From assembly GCF_001644195.2 (NCBI RefSeq), contig NZ_LWBL02000016.1:89952-153951 (forward strand): a stretch of 64,000 bases of DNA, written 5' to 3'. Within the stretch, counting starts at the first letter, position 1. Each line of letters starts with the position of its first letter. The stretch comes from Bacillus marinisedimentorum (GTDB taxonomy: Bacteria; Bacillota; Bacilli; Bacillales; Bacillaceae_O). The notes below the pieces were generated by a model that saw only the letters and a list, made by a program, of their open reading frames with translations, had not been told where the DNA came from and did not search any database. The position numbers and the translations under genes are program-made. This document shows positions 34,241 through 44,518 of this stretch, in pieces.

Positions 34241-34752
34241 ACCTGGAGAATATCACACCAGAAGAATATGCAGAACTTGAGCGCAACGTGTTCATGACAA
34301 CGCTTGAACAGGTAAAAGGCTGGGCGCGAAGCAATTCGCTCTATCCGCTCACCTTCGGGCTGGCCTGTTGTGCCATTGAAATGATGGGTGTCGGATCATC
34401 CCACTATGACCTGGACCGGTTCGGATCTTTTTTCCGTACATCGCCGCGCCAGTCGGATGTCATGATTGTTTCCGGAACCGTTACAAAGAAAATGGCGCCT
34501 GTCATGAGAAGGCTGTATGAGCAGATGCCTGAACCTAAATGGGTTATTGCGATGGGTTCATGTGCGACAGCCGGGGGTCCTTATATCAATTCATATGCCG
34601 TTGTAAAAGGGGCGGATCAAGTCGTTCCTGTAGACGTTTATATTCCTGGCTGCCCGCCAAATCCGGCAGCTTTGATTTATGGTCTCAATAAACTCAAGGA
34701 AAAAATCCGCTACGAGGCTAAAACCGGAAAGCGGGTGAATGCGAATGAGTGA
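34231..34752 (+). CDS. nuoB: NADH-quinone oxidoreductase subunit B
   Basis: 173 residues. Carries the N2 iron-sulfur cluster that hands electrons to quinone: Cys46-Cys47 in GLACCAIEM, Cys111 in GSCATAGG and Cys141 in PGCPPNP. Peripheral arm, at the membrane interface. It overlaps nuoA and nuoC at its two ends. Confidence 0.97.
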   Translation: MELNLENITPEEYAELERNVFMTTLEQVKGWARSNSLYPLTFGLACCAIEMMGVGSSHYDLDRFGSFFRTSPRQSDVMIVSGTVTKKMAPVMRRLYEQMPEPKWVIAMGSCATAGGPYINSYAVVKGADQVVPVDVYIPGCPPNPAALIYGLNKLKEKIRYEAKTGKRVNANE

Positions 34753-35959
34753 GAAAGACCTTGAACAGCAGAAAAAAGAAGCGGCAGCCAAAGCAAAAGC
34801 CGCGGCGCAAGCGAAAGCTGCAGCTATGAAAAAACAACAGGAATCAGGTGCTGCGCCTGAAGATGAAAAAGCGAAAGCGGCGGCAGAAGCGAAAGCAAAA
34901 GCCGCTGAATTGAAGAAAGAGCAAGAAACAGGTGGCACATCAGAAGATGAAAAAGCAAAAGCGGCAGCCAAAGCGAAGGCAGCGGCAGCAGCGAAGGCGA
35001 AAGCCGCAGCCAAGAAGAAAGAGCAAGAAACAGGCGGCGCATCAGACGATGAAAAAGCGAAAGCGGCAGCCAAAGCGAAGGCAGCGGCAGCAGCGAAGGC
35101 GAAAGCCGCGGCCAAGAAGGAAGAGCAAGAAACAGGCGGCGCATCAGACGATGAAAAAGCGAAAGCGGCAGCCAAAGCGAAGGCAGCGGCAGCAGCGAAG
35201 GCGAAAGCCGCAGCCAAGAAGGAAGAGCAGGAAACAGGCGGCGCATCTGACGACGACAAGGCGAAAGCGGCAGCCAAAGCAAAGGCAGCGGCAGCAGCCA
35301 AGGCAAAAGCGGCAGCAGCGGCCAAGGCGAAAGCTGGCGGTGCCGGTGCAGCCGATGATGAGAAAGCGAAAGCGATTGCAGCAGCCAAAGCAAAAGCGAA
35401 AGCGGCAGCAGCGGCCAAAGCGAAAGCGGCCACCTCTTCCGGCGGCAAAGAGGCAGCCGAAGAAGAGCAGGAAGAGCCGTCACCGAACCAGCCGCTGCTC
35501 GACAAATATGTGAAAGTCATTGAAGATAATCTTGGCAGTGAGATTCTCGAAGACTCATATATTAACAAGCTTTCCAAAGATGTACCTACCCTTGTGGTGA
35601 ATAAAGACAGCTATTACAAGCTCGCCGAGTTCCTGAAATTCAATGAACAGTTGAGCTTTGAATATCTATCAGAATTGCACGGGACAGATTTCCAGACTCA
35701 TATGGAAATTTACGCCCATCTTTATTCGTATAAAAACCGTCAGCCGGTGGCAGTCAAAGTGAAAATAGACAGGGACCATCCTGAAATCGAATCACTTGAG
35801 CCGGTCTGGAAGGGCGCCAACTGGCCTGAACGCGAAGCTTATGACTTACTAGGGATCATATTCAAAGGCCATCCGGACTTGAGGCGCATCATGCTGACAG
35901 AAGAGTGGGTGGGCCATCCTCTTCGAAAAGACTATGAACCGTACGACGTGGAGGTGTAG
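34745..35959 (+). CDS. nuoC: NADH-quinone oxidoreductase subunit C with a long Ala/Lys-rich N-terminal extension
   Basis: 404 residues, about twice the normal NuoC core. The 30-kDa subunit domain is at about 250-404 and has the family motif [17 protein letters not shown] followed by RRIMLTEEW and GHPLRKDY. Residues 1-245 are low complexity, mostly Ala, Lys, Glu and Gln, with four units of 34 residues beginning EQETGG at 59, 93, 127 and 161. The core docks with NuoD in the peripheral arm; the extension has no known role. The ATG at 34745 follows GGGTGA by 6 nt and overlaps the nuoB stop; ATG 34739 is an alternative. Confidence 0.93.
   Translation: MSEKDLEQQKKEAAAKAKAAAQAKAAAMKKQQESGAAPEDEKAKAAAEAKAKAAELKKEQETGGTSEDEKAKAAAKAKAAAAAKAKAAAKKKEQETGGASDDEKAKAAAKAKAAAAAKAKAAAKKEEQETGGASDDEKAKAAAKAKAAAAAKAKAAAKKEEQETGGASDDDKAKAAAKAKAAAAAKAKAAAAAKAKAGGAGAADDEKAKAIAAAKAKAKAAAAAKAKAATSSGGKEAAEEEQEEPSPNQPLLDKYVKVIEDNLGSEILEDSYINKLSKDVPTLVVNKDSYYKLAEFLKFNEQLSFEYLSELHGTDFQTHMEIYAHLYSYKNRQPVAVKVKIDRDHPEIESLEPVWKGANWPEREAYDLLGIIFKGHPDLRRIMLTEEWVGHPLRKDYEPYDVEV
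34919..35326 (+). repeat. 102-bp tandem repeats inside nuoC
   Basis: Four in-frame units of 102 bp starting at 34919, 35021, 35123 and 35225, each coding [20 protein letters not shown] plus [13 protein letters not shown] or a close variant. The second and third units are almost identical in DNA, which points to recent duplication or repeat-number change. A shorter, more diverged 28-residue unit precedes them. Confidence 0.95.
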
Positions 35960-35962
35960 CGC

Positions 35963-37063
35963 ATGCTTCGAACAGAGGAAATGCTATTGAACGTAGGCCC
36001 GCAGCATCCAAGTACACACGGAGTTTTCCGGCTTGTCGTGAAAGTGGACGGGGAAACAATCAAGGAGGCTACACCTGTTATCGGCTACCTCCACCGCGGA
36101 ACGGAAAAAATTGCGGAAAACCTGCAATATACACAAATCATTCCATATACAGACCGTATGGACTATCTCGCAGCAATGACAAACAACTATGTCCTTTGCC
36201 ATGCTGTCGAAACGATGATGGGACTGGAAATTCCTGAACGGGCAGAGTATTTGCGCATACTGGCAATGGAGCTGGGGCGCGTAGCAAGCCATCTGGTCTG
36301 GTTTGGCACATATCTGCTTGATATCGGGGCTGTCAGTCCATTCTTATTTGCTTTCAGAGAACGTGAAATGATTATCAATTTATTAAATGAACTTTCCGGC
36401 GGACGGCTGACATTCAACTATATGAGAGTCGGCGGCGTAAAATGGGATGCTCCGGAAGGCTGGGTTAAGAAAGTAGAAGAATTCATCCCGTACATGCGTG
36501 AGCAGCTTGCCGGTTACCATGAACTCGTAACTGGAAACGAAATCTTCCTCAACAGGGTGAAAGGCGTCGGAAGGTATACAAAAGAAGATGCACTTGAGTA
36601 TTCCCTGAGTGGAGCGAACCTGCGCTGTACCGGCGTGAAATGGGACCTCCGCAAAGATGAGCCTTATTCCATCTACGACCGTTTCGATTTCGACGTACCG
36701 GTCCAGGACGGAGGCGACGCATGGGCGCGTTACCAGGTGCGCATGGCCGAAATAGAAGAATCATTGAAAATCATTGAACAGGCTGTTGAACAGTTTCCGG
36801 AGGAAGGGCCAATCATGGCGAAAGTGCCGCGGATCATCAAAGCTCCGAAAGGCGAAGCATTTGTCCGCATCGAGTCGCCGCGCGGTGAAATCGGCTGTTA
36901 CATTTACAGTGACGGCAAGAAAGAGCCGTATCGCTTAAAGTTCCGCCGTCCATCGTTTTATAACCTTCAGATTCTCCCGAAATTGCTGGAAGGGGAAAAC
37001 ATGGCGAATATGATTGCAATCCTTGGCGCCATTGATATTGTACTCGGGGAGGTCGATGGATAA
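35963..37063 (+). CDS. nuoD: NADH-quinone oxidoreductase subunit D
   Basis: 366 residues, 49-kDa subunit that forms the quinone pocket with NuoB. Starts with LLNVGPQHPSTHGVFRLVV, the family signature containing the quinone-contact His. GGAGGTG precedes the ATG. The stop overlaps the nuoH start (TAATG). Confidence 0.96.
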   Translation: MLRTEEMLLNVGPQHPSTHGVFRLVVKVDGETIKEATPVIGYLHRGTEKIAENLQYTQIIPYTDRMDYLAAMTNNYVLCHAVETMMGLEIPERAEYLRILAMELGRVASHLVWFGTYLLDIGAVSPFLFAFREREMIINLLNELSGGRLTFNYMRVGGVKWDAPEGWVKKVEEFIPYMREQLAGYHELVTGNEIFLNRVKGVGRYTKEDALEYSLSGANLRCTGVKWDLRKDEPYSIYDRFDFDVPVQDGGDAWARYQVRMAEIEESLKIIEQAVEQFPEEGPIMAKVPRIIKAPKGEAFVRIESPRGEIGCYIYSDGKKEPYRLKFRRPSFYNLQILPKLLEGENMANMIAILGAIDIVLGEVDG

Positions 37064-38064
37064 TGCAGGAACTGCTTACAAGCCAGCCCGGCTGGTCGAA
37101 TTTTTTCATTTCCTTCGGGCTCGCCACTGCGTTTTTGTTCGGTATTCTTGCCTTTGTCATGTATGCCATTCTTGCAGAACGTAAAGTAATGGGTTACATG
37201 CAGGGCCGGCACGGCCCGAACCGGGTCGGCGGAAGATTCGGTCTGCTCCAGACCGCAGCTGACGTATTGAAGCTTCTTATAAAAGAAATTTCCATCCCGA
37301 AGCTTGCTGATAAACCGCTGTTCATCTTGGCTCCGATCATCGCGTTCGCACCGTCATTCATGGTGCTGGCGACGATGCCGTTCACGGATGCCTTTCAGTT
37401 TGCGGATATTGGGGTCGGCCTGCTTTACTACATTGCGATCTCAGGCATCACAACCGTTGGCGTTGTCGCCGGCGGCTGGGCATCGAACAACAAATATTCC
37501 CTCATGGGGGGAATGCGTGCGGCGGCCCAGATGATTTCCTATGAAATACCGCTTGTCATGTCTGTAATCGGAGTCATTTTGCTTGCAGGCACACTTAATT
37601 TGAATGACATTGTCGCCGCCCAGGAAAATTGGGCATTCATCATACTGCAGCCGGTCGGCTTTTTAGTCTTTTTTATCGCATCTGTTGCGGAGCTGAATAG
37701 GACACCGTTCGACTTGCCGGAAGCGGAATCTGAGCTGGTCGCAGGGTACCATGTCGAATACGGCGGTTTCCTGTTTGCATTTTTCATGCTGGCTGAATAT
37801 GTATATTTATTCGGCACGGCGGCCCTGACAACGATTTTGTTCCTTGGGGGCTGGAATCCGATACCGGGGCTCGGCTTCATACCGGGTGCTGTCTGGTTTG
37901 CCCTTAAGCTTTCCCTGATCGTGTTCACAATGGTTTGGTTCAGGTCCACATTCCCGCGGATCAGGGCCGATCAGCTGATGGAATTCGGCTGGAAAGTGCT
38001 GCTGCCGGTTGCGCTTGCAAACATTTTCCTGACAGCGATTGTCAAAGAACTATTCAACCTGTAA
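37063..38064 (+). CDS. nuoH: NADH-quinone oxidoreductase subunit H
   Basis: 333-residue membrane subunit with about eight helices that joins the peripheral arm to the proton-pumping arm. Signatures YAILAERKVMGYMQGRHGPN and ELNRTPFDLPEAESELVAGY are present. It starts within the nuoD stop. Confidence 0.96.
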   Translation: MQELLTSQPGWSNFFISFGLATAFLFGILAFVMYAILAERKVMGYMQGRHGPNRVGGRFGLLQTAADVLKLLIKEISIPKLADKPLFILAPIIAFAPSFMVLATMPFTDAFQFADIGVGLLYYIAISGITTVGVVAGGWASNNKYSLMGGMRAAAQMISYEIPLVMSVIGVILLAGTLNLNDIVAAQENWAFIILQPVGFLVFFIASVAELNRTPFDLPEAESELVAGYHVEYGGFLFAFFMLAEYVYLFGTAALTTILFLGGWNPIPGLGFIPGAVWFALKLSLIVFTMVWFRSTFPRIRADQLMEFGWKVLLPVALANIFLTAIVKELFNL

Positions 38065-38108
38065 AGAAAGCCGTATCTGTCGCATCAACATAAAAAGGGG
38101 TGAAAAAC

Positions 38109-38528
38109 ATGCTGGGATTGGCAAAAGGCTTAAAATATACCCTGAACGTTTTTACAAAAAAACAGCCGACTTATGAATATCCTGATGAGTCGCTGAAACT
38201 GCCGGACCGTTTTCGGGGCATTCAAAAGTTCTATCCGGAAAAATGCATTGTCTGCAACCAGTGTGCAAATATCTGCCCGACGGATTGTATCCAATTGACG
38301 GGCAAACCGCATCCGGATCCGGACAAAAAAGGAAAAATCATTGATACGTATGATATCAATTTTGAAATTTGCATCCTCTGCGATCTTTGTACAGAAGTCT
38401 GTCCGACAGAAGCGATTGTCATGACAAACAACTTCGAGCTTGCGGAGTTCAGCCGTGATGACCTTTTCAAAAACCTGGAATGGCTGGATGAGAACGACAA
38501 TAATGTGCGAAAGGAGAATAAAGCGTGA
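38109..38528 (+). CDS. nuoI: NADH-quinone oxidoreductase subunit I
   Basis: 139 residues with two 4Fe-4S ferredoxin motifs: Cys46/49/52/56 in CIVCNQCANICP and Cys88/91/94/98 in CILCDLCTEVCP. Passes electrons to NuoB. ATG 38109 follows AAGGGGTGA; a GTG 9 bases earlier is inside that site. In the absence of NuoEFG this subunit would be the first iron-sulfur carrier, as in the ferredoxin-dependent plant and cyanobacterial complexes. Its stop overlaps the GTG start of nuoJ. Confidence 0.94.
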   Translation: MLGLAKGLKYTLNVFTKKQPTYEYPDESLKLPDRFRGIQKFYPEKCIVCNQCANICPTDCIQLTGKPHPDPDKKGKIIDTYDINFEICILCDLCTEVCPTEAIVMTNNFELAEFSRDDLFKNLEWLDENDNNVRKENKA

Positions 38529-39040
38529 ATGCAGAATTAGTCATTTTCTTTATCCTTGCACTTATTGCCATTGGCGGCGGCGTGCTGATGATCAACCTGA
38601 ACAAAGTCATTCATATGATGATTTCGCTCGTGTTCACTTTTCTCAGCATTGCCGGACTGTTCGTTCTCCTGTCAGCCGAGTTTGTAGCGGCCGTGCAGGT
38701 GCTCATTTATTCGGGCGCAATCACGATCATCATGATCTTTGGAATCATGCTCACGAAGCATAACGATGAAAACCGTTCAACTGTCGGGACTGTCCGGCTG
38801 ATAACGGTGCTGGTTGGGGTCGCCGGTTTTTTCATTGCCGTCTATTTTGGCATCAACGACCTTGCGCTTGGTGAGCAGGCTGCCGATTTGCATGTGAACA
38901 ACACGGAACAAATCGGGATTGCCCTTTATTCCAAGTACATCATTCCGTTTGAGCTGACGTCGGTCGTTTTGCTGGTCGCGTTGATTGGCGCCATCATTCT
39001 TGCCAAACAGGACAACGATGAGGAGGTAGATGAAAAATGA
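38525..39040 (+). CDS. nuoJ: NADH-quinone oxidoreductase subunit J
   Basis: 171-residue membrane subunit, five helices, with the family block [23 protein letters not shown] start overlapping the nuoI stop by 4 bases (GTGA). Its own stop overlaps nuoK (ATGA). Confidence 0.94.
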   Translation: MNAELVIFFILALIAIGGGVLMINLNKVIHMMISLVFTFLSIAGLFVLLSAEFVAAVQVLIYSGAITIIMIFGIMLTKHNDENRSTVGTVRLITVLVGVAGFFIAVYFGINDLALGEQAADLHVNNTEQIGIALYSKYIIPFELTSVVLLVALIGAIILAKQDNDEEVDEK

Positions 39041-39351
39041 GCACCATTCCATTATCCGTTTACCTCGTTGTCGCCCTGATTTTATTTTCAATCGGCCTGT
39101 TTGGCGCATTGACAAAACGGAATACCGTCATTGTGCTCGTATCGATCGAACTGATGTTGAATGCTGTCAACCTTAATTTGGTCGCATTCAGCAAATATGG
39201 TGTGAATCCCGGCATTACCGGGCAGGTGTTTGCACTGTTCATGATTACGGTTGCTGCGGCAGAAGCGGCAGTCGGCCTGGCGATTTTGATTGCGCTGTAC
39301 CGCAACCGCCAAACGGTGAACATTGATGAAATGAACATGATGAAGAAATAG
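39037..39351 (+). CDS. nuoK: NADH-quinone oxidoreductase subunit K
   Basis: 104 residues, three helices. The conserved membrane glutamates are in [15 protein letters not shown] and [25 protein letters not shown] precedes the ATG. Confidence 0.95.
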   Translation: MSTIPLSVYLVVALILFSIGLFGALTKRNTVIVLVSIELMLNAVNLNLVAFSKYGVNPGITGQVFALFMITVAAAEAAVGLAILIALYRNRQTVNIDEMNMMKK

Positions 39352-39560
39352 AAACATACGTGTTATCAGGGGGGAGAGCGGTTTTGACTGGCAGTGGTGC
39401 CTGAAGATTCAATTCCCGCCTCTCGGTTTTCACATCACAGCCAGAATGGCCCGCATTCTGGGAAAAAGAAGGATTGCGCCTGGCCGGCTTTCTCCTGCAA
39501 TCCAGGAGTTCAGCTGCCGGAGCGGGACCTGCATCCTTTTAAGAAGGGGATTGTGATACG

Positions 39561-41429
39561 ATGATGGAATATGCTTGGCTTATACCGCTGTTTCCGCTGC
39601 TTTCTTTCATTTTCCTTCTCATTTTCGGACGGAACCTGAAAGAGGGAAGCGCCTATATCGGTATTGCGGCCACATTAGTTTCGCTGGTCATGTCGATAGT
39701 CGTGCTGGCGGAACGCTTGGATGCATCTACGTTTAAACAGACATTTACATGGTTATCGATCGGCGGTGCCGATCTGACGGCAGGCGTTGTAATCAACCAG
39801 CTGAATGCCTTAATGCTGCTGATTGTATCGCTGGTCAGCTTTTTGGTACATATGTACTCAAAAGGATATATGCATGATGATGACCGGTTCCCGGTGTTCT
39901 ACGCATATCTCGGGCTCTTCACCTTCGCAATGCTTGCGCTGGTTATGTCACCGAGCCTCCTGCAGATGTATCTGTTCTGGGAGCTTGTCGGCCTGGGCTC
40001 GTTCCTGTTGATCGGTTTTTACTTTTATAAAGATGAAGCAAGGGCTGCCGCAAAAAAGGCGTTCATTATAACCCGTATCGGGGATGTCGGCTTTTTCATC
40101 GGCATGATACTCTTGTTCTGGCAAGTCGGCACGTTTGATATTGCTGCTATTTTCGAAGCTGTGGAAGCTGGCGAAATCGAAACGGGCATGATCACGCTGA
40201 TCGCCATCTTGATCTTTATTGGGGCAGTCGGCAAATCAGGCCAGTTCCCGCTCCATACATGGCTTCCAGACGCGATGGAAGGCCCGACGCCTGTATCGGC
40301 TTTGATTCACGCCGCTACAATGGTTGCAGCAGGTGTATACCTCGTTGCTACGATGTTCCCGCTTTTCCATGCAAGTGAAACCGCCATGTCGGTGGTGGCG
40401 GTGACAGGTGCGTTCACGGCAATCTTCGCCGCATCGATCGGTCTTGTCCAAAAAGATATCAAGCGGGTTCTCGCTTATTCGACAGTCAGTCAGCTCGGCT
40501 ATATGATGCTTGCACTTGGTGCAGCAGGCTATGCTGCAGGGGTTTTCCACCTTATGACGCACGCCTTTTTCAAAGCGCTGCTGTTCCTGGCGGCCGGGAG
40601 TGTCATACATGCTGTGCATACACAGAACATCGATGAAATGGGCGGTCTCTGGAAAAAACTGAAGCTGACCGCACCGCTGTTTTTGATCGGTACATTGGCC
40701 ATCAGCGGATTCCCGCTGTTCTCCGGATTCTTCAGTAAAGAAGAAATTCTGGTTGCTGTTTGGGCCGATGAGCGTTATTTCTTATTCTGGATTGCTGTGA
40801 TTGCAGCGTTTTTCACCGCTTTCTATATGTTCCGCCTGTTCTTCATGGTCTTTACAGGCGAACCGCGCGGCGAACAAAAAGAGGTGCATGAATCACCTGG
40901 CTTTATGACATTCCCGATGATTATTCTTGGCATTCTTGCTGTCGTTGCCGGTTTTGTGAACACACCGTGGTTCGGCACATTCCTTGGCGATTGGCTGCTT
41001 GAAGGGAATGCGGCACTCGGTGAAGGCCACCATGAAGCACCGGGCTGGATTATGATTGTGGCAACGCTGGTGTCGTTTGCCGGCATTTTCCTGGCATGGC
41101 TCATGTACGGCAAGCGTTCGCTTGACCGTGAGCGGGTGCGAAGCACATCACCGGCACTTTACTCAATCTTATTCAACAAGTATTATATGGACGAAATTTA
41201 CGATAATACCGTAGTCCGCGGAACGAATGCCATCAGTATTTTCCTGAAATACATCGATGAATTTCTCGTGGAAGGCATCGTCGCCGCTACAGCTGCTGCC
41301 ACACGCGGCATCGGCCGCATCGGTTCGAAGATGCAGAGCGGACAGGTGCAAATGTATACATCCGTCGCCTTTATCGGACTGGCCGCACTGGTCGTCATCC
41401 TGGCGCTGACAGGGGGGTATTTCAAATGA
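39561..41429 (+). CDS. nuoL: NADH-quinone oxidoreductase subunit L
   Basis: 622-residue antiporter-like proton-pumping subunit with a C-terminal lateral helix. Family blocks include LLQMYLFWELVGLGSFLLIG, GKSGQFPLHTWLPDAMEGPT and KDIKRVLAYSTVSQLGYM. AAGGGG lies 11 nt before the ATG. A 209-base spacer separates it from nuoK with no gene or clear hairpin. It overlaps nuoM by 4 bases. Confidence 0.96.
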   Translation: MMEYAWLIPLFPLLSFIFLLIFGRNLKEGSAYIGIAATLVSLVMSIVVLAERLDASTFKQTFTWLSIGGADLTAGVVINQLNALMLLIVSLVSFLVHMYSKGYMHDDDRFPVFYAYLGLFTFAMLALVMSPSLLQMYLFWELVGLGSFLLIGFYFYKDEARAAAKKAFIITRIGDVGFFIGMILLFWQVGTFDIAAIFEAVEAGEIETGMITLIAILIFIGAVGKSGQFPLHTWLPDAMEGPTPVSALIHAATMVAAGVYLVATMFPLFHASETAMSVVAVTGAFTAIFAASIGLVQKDIKRVLAYSTVSQLGYMMLALGAAGYAAGVFHLMTHAFFKALLFLAAGSVIHAVHTQNIDEMGGLWKKLKLTAPLFLIGTLAISGFPLFSGFFSKEEILVAVWADERYFLFWIAVIAAFFTAFYMFRLFFMVFTGEPRGEQKEVHESPGFMTFPMIILGILAVVAGFVNTPWFGTFLGDWLLEGNAALGEGHHEAPGWIMIVATLVSFAGIFLAWLMYGKRSLDRERVRSTSPALYSILFNKYYMDEIYDNTVVRGTNAISIFLKYIDEFLVEGIVAATAAATRGIGRIGSKMQSGQVQMYTSVAFIGLAALVVILALTGGYFK

Positions 41430-42922
41430 TTGATTCATACTTGCTTTCGTTATTGATATTCTCCCCGCTGGCAGGCGTCATCGCCCTGGCGTTCGTCCCG
41501 GCCACCCAGGAAAAGACGCTGAAACTTGTCGGCTTCCTTGGGACATTGCTGCCGCTGATATTATCACTGGTCGCTTACAGCATGTTTGATTTCAATGCAA
41601 AGATCAGTCAGTTCATAGAATCCTACAAATGGATCTCATTCGGGGATCCGGCGATCATGAACGGCAGTTCCTTTGACATCAACTATGAGCTGGGCGTAAA
41701 TGGCCTGTCACTCGTACTTATTTTGCTTACAACCATTGTCGCAAGCCTGGCAGCGGTTGCTTCCATTCACATCAAACGCGAATGGAAAGGGTATTTCATG
41801 CTGTTCTTGCTGCTTGAAATCGGCATGCTCGGCGTATTTGCCGCCGAAAACCTGCTGCTGTTCTTCGTCTTCTTTGAAGTCACCCTCATTCCGATGTTCT
41901 TCCTGATCGGAAAATGGGGCTACTCAGAAAAAGAGCGGGCTGCATACAGCTTCTTGATCTACAACGGCATCGGTTCCGCCATCATGCTCATTGTCTTTGC
42001 CGCCCTGTTTGTAAGAACGGGTACGTTGAACATCGATGAGCTTGGCCAGGTGGTCGGCATGCTGTCGCCTGAGTTCAGGTATGGTGCACTCATTGCACTC
42101 CTGTTCGCATTCGGCATCAAGCTTCCGATCGTGCCGCTGCACAGCTGGATGCTGCGCGTCCACGTCGAAGCGCCGCCATCCATCGTTATGATCCACTCCG
42201 GAATCTTGCTGAAAATCGGGGCTTACGGCTTGATTCGCTTCGGTCTCGGACTGTTTCCGGCCGAGTTTGCGGATATTGCGCCGGTTCTGGCAGTGCTCGG
42301 TGTCATCAACTTGCTTTACGGTGCGTTCCTGGCATTCATCCAGGAAGATTTCAAAATGGTGCTTGCTTACTCATCTATTTCCCACATGGGCATCGTATTA
42401 ATCGGCCTTGCCGCATTGAATGAGGCAGGAATTCAGGGAGCAATTTTCCAGGTGATTTCACACGGATTGATTTCAGCACTCCTGTTCTTCCTTGTTTCGG
42501 TTTTTTACGAGCGGGTCGGCACAACATCGATCGTCCATCTTGGCGGACTTGCAAAAGCGATGCCGCTCGCAGCAGGGTTCTTGCTCGCAGGTGCGATGGC
42601 TTCCCTCGGCTTGCCGGGGATGAGCGGATTTGTCAGTGAGTTCATGGCCTTTCTCGGCCTGTTCGATGTCATGCCGGAACTTGCAGCAGTCGGTGCAATC
42701 GGCATCATCCTGACAGCCGCCTATCTGCTGCGCGCTGTGTTGAGTATTTCATTCGGGGCGATGCGCCCTCAATTCGAACGGGCATACGATATCCGCCCGA
42801 TTGAAATGGTTCCCGTACTCGTCCTGCTGGGATTCATTATCCTGATCGGCGTCTATCCGAATATACTTGTCAATTCACTGCAGCTGACGCTTGAAACCAT
42901 CATGGTAGGGATAGGGGGGTAA
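41426..42922 (+). CDS. nuoM: NADH-quinone oxidoreductase subunit M
   Basis: 498-residue antiporter-like subunit. Blocks FEVTLIPMFFLIGKWG, FGIKLPIVPLHSWMLRVHVE and EDFKMVLAYSSISHMGI carry the Glu, Lys and second Lys used in proton transfer. It starts within the nuoL stop (ATGA). Confidence 0.96.
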   Translation: MIDSYLLSLLIFSPLAGVIALAFVPATQEKTLKLVGFLGTLLPLILSLVAYSMFDFNAKISQFIESYKWISFGDPAIMNGSSFDINYELGVNGLSLVLILLTTIVASLAAVASIHIKREWKGYFMLFLLLEIGMLGVFAAENLLLFFVFFEVTLIPMFFLIGKWGYSEKERAAYSFLIYNGIGSAIMLIVFAALFVRTGTLNIDELGQVVGMLSPEFRYGALIALLFAFGIKLPIVPLHSWMLRVHVEAPPSIVMIHSGILLKIGAYGLIRFGLGLFPAEFADIAPVLAVLGVINLLYGAFLAFIQEDFKMVLAYSSISHMGIVLIGLAALNEAGIQGAIFQVISHGLISALLFFLVSVFYERVGTTSIVHLGGLAKAMPLAAGFLLAGAMASLGLPGMSGFVSEFMAFLGLFDVMPELAAVGAIGIILTAAYLLRAVLSISFGAMRPQFERAYDIRPIEMVPVLVLLGFIILIGVYPNILVNSLQLTLETIMVGIGG

Positions 42923-42927
42923 CCGAT

Positions 42928-44442
42928 ATGGATTTAGAGACTTTATTAAGCTATGAATGGGGAATCATGGCGCCGGAATTCATCATTCTCGGCGTCGCAA
43001 CTCTCCTGTCACTTATCGATTTGTTCATGGGAAAAAACCAGAGCCGGAAAATCCTGGCCTGGATCGGCATTGCGGGAATCATTGCGGCAATCGGCTTTGT
43101 CATTGCCCAGCTTGATACGCCGGTGACGCAAATCCTTGCCGATACGTATCGTCTCGATTCGTTTTCAAAAGTGTTCAAGCTGATTTTGCTTGCCGGAGCT
43201 GGGTTGGTGCTGGTGATGTCGCTCAACTATGACCCGGAAGACAGCCGGGAATTCCGCGGCGAATACATCTACTTGATTCTGACCGGTCTTCTTGGCGCGA
43301 TGATGATGGCATCAAGTGCGGATTTGATCACGCTGTTTGTCGGCCTTGAATTGTTGTCCATTTCGTCTTACATTCTGGCCGGCATCCGCAGAAAACGGCA
43401 TCATTCAAATGAAGCGGCGATGAAATACGTCATCAACGGCGGCATTTCAACAGCCATCTTCATGTTCGGGATAAGCTATGTATTCGGCCTCACCGGCACA
43501 ACGAACTTGTATGTAATCGGCCAGACGCTGCAGAGCCTTGCTGATGCTGACCAATTGTACCTGATGGGCATCGCCTTTTTCATGGTATTTGTCGGACTCA
43601 GTTTTAAAATTGCATCCGCACCGTTTCACATGTGGGCACCGGATGTATACCAGGGCTCGCCGACTCCGATTACGGCTTTCCTGAGTGTCGTTTCCAAGAC
43701 AGCCGGATTCGTAATCCTGATGAGAATCGTCATTCTCGTCTTCCTGTTCACACCGGCGACAACGATGAACAGCTCACTGCTTCTATCCGTCCAGGCTTAT
43801 ATCGCAGTGCTTGCTGCCATTACGATGATTGTTGGAAACACTGTTGCACTGAGGCAGAAAAACGTCAAGCGGCTGTTCGCGTACTCAAGCATCGCGCATG
43901 CCGGATACTTGCTCGTAGCCTTCACCGCGTTTTCACCGGCACTGCTGTTCAGCAACATGTGGTTTTACCTGGTTGCATACTTGCTGATGAACCTTGGGGC
44001 ATTTGCGATCATCCAGACCGTGACAGAGCGGTCCGGAACAGAGGACATCAGCGGCTTTGCCGGTTTATATCGCAGGTCGCCTGTTACAGCAATCTTGATG
44101 GGGATTCTTCTGCTGTCCCTTGCAGGCATCCCGGGAACAGCCGGATTCATGGCGAAGTTCAACATCTTCCTTGGCGCGCTGTCTTCCCAGCCGGCACAGT
44201 ACGTGCTGGCAGGCATCATGATCGCGACGACAGTCGTCTCGTATTTTTACTATTTCGGCTTGATGGCGCAAATGTTCATGCGTCCTGCCCGTGACTACAG
44301 CAAAGTGAAAATGCCGGCCGGCGTTCTTGCGGTTGTTGTCGTCACAGTCGCAGGAACACTGCTGTTCGGCGTCCTGCCGGGAGTTGCACTCGACTTTTTC
44401 CATAACAATTTCAACTTCCTGGAGTTCTTCGGCCAGGCGTAA
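42928..44442 (+). CDS. nuoN: NADH-quinone oxidoreductase subunit N
   Basis: 504-residue antiporter-like subunit, last of the operon. Blocks FVGLELLSISSYILAGI, FKIASAPFHMWAPDVYQGSP and KNVKRLFAYSSIAHAGYLLV. AGGGGGGTAA precedes the ATG. A hairpin follows within 45 bases. Confidence 0.96.
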   Translation: MDLETLLSYEWGIMAPEFIILGVATLLSLIDLFMGKNQSRKILAWIGIAGIIAAIGFVIAQLDTPVTQILADTYRLDSFSKVFKLILLAGAGLVLVMSLNYDPEDSREFRGEYIYLILTGLLGAMMMASSADLITLFVGLELLSISSYILAGIRRKRHHSNEAAMKYVINGGISTAIFMFGISYVFGLTGTTNLYVIGQTLQSLADADQLYLMGIAFFMVFVGLSFKIASAPFHMWAPDVYQGSPTPITAFLSVVSKTAGFVILMRIVILVFLFTPATTMNSSLLLSVQAYIAVLAAITMIVGNTVALRQKNVKRLFAYSSIAHAGYLLVAFTAFSPALLFSNMWFYLVAYLLMNLGAFAIIQTVTERSGTEDISGFAGLYRRSPVTAILMGILLLSLAGIPGTAGFMAKFNIFLGALSSQPAQYVLAGIMIATTVVSYFYYFGLMAQMFMRPARDYSKVKMPAGVLAVVVVTVAGTLLFGVLPGVALDFFHNNFNFLEFFGQA

Positions 44443-44483
44443 CCCGGAAAAAGGCTGTACTGACCGGTTTGTAAGGAACTTAA

Positions 44484-44518
44484 GGAAGGGGCTGCATGAT
44501 GCGGCCTCTTCTTTTCTG
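44484..44518 (+). terminator. Terminator of the nuo operon
   Basis: GGAAGGGGCTGCA pairs with TGCGGCCTCTTC (wobble pairs) around a TGA loop, followed by TTTTCTGTTT. Confidence 0.6.

Noticed and set aside
34591..35577. 328-codon minus-strand frame, very Ala/Phe-rich, opposite nuoC
   Set aside because: It is the mirror of the GCN/AAR-repeat coding in nuoC; repeats with a period divisible by three keep the opposite frame open. No start site.
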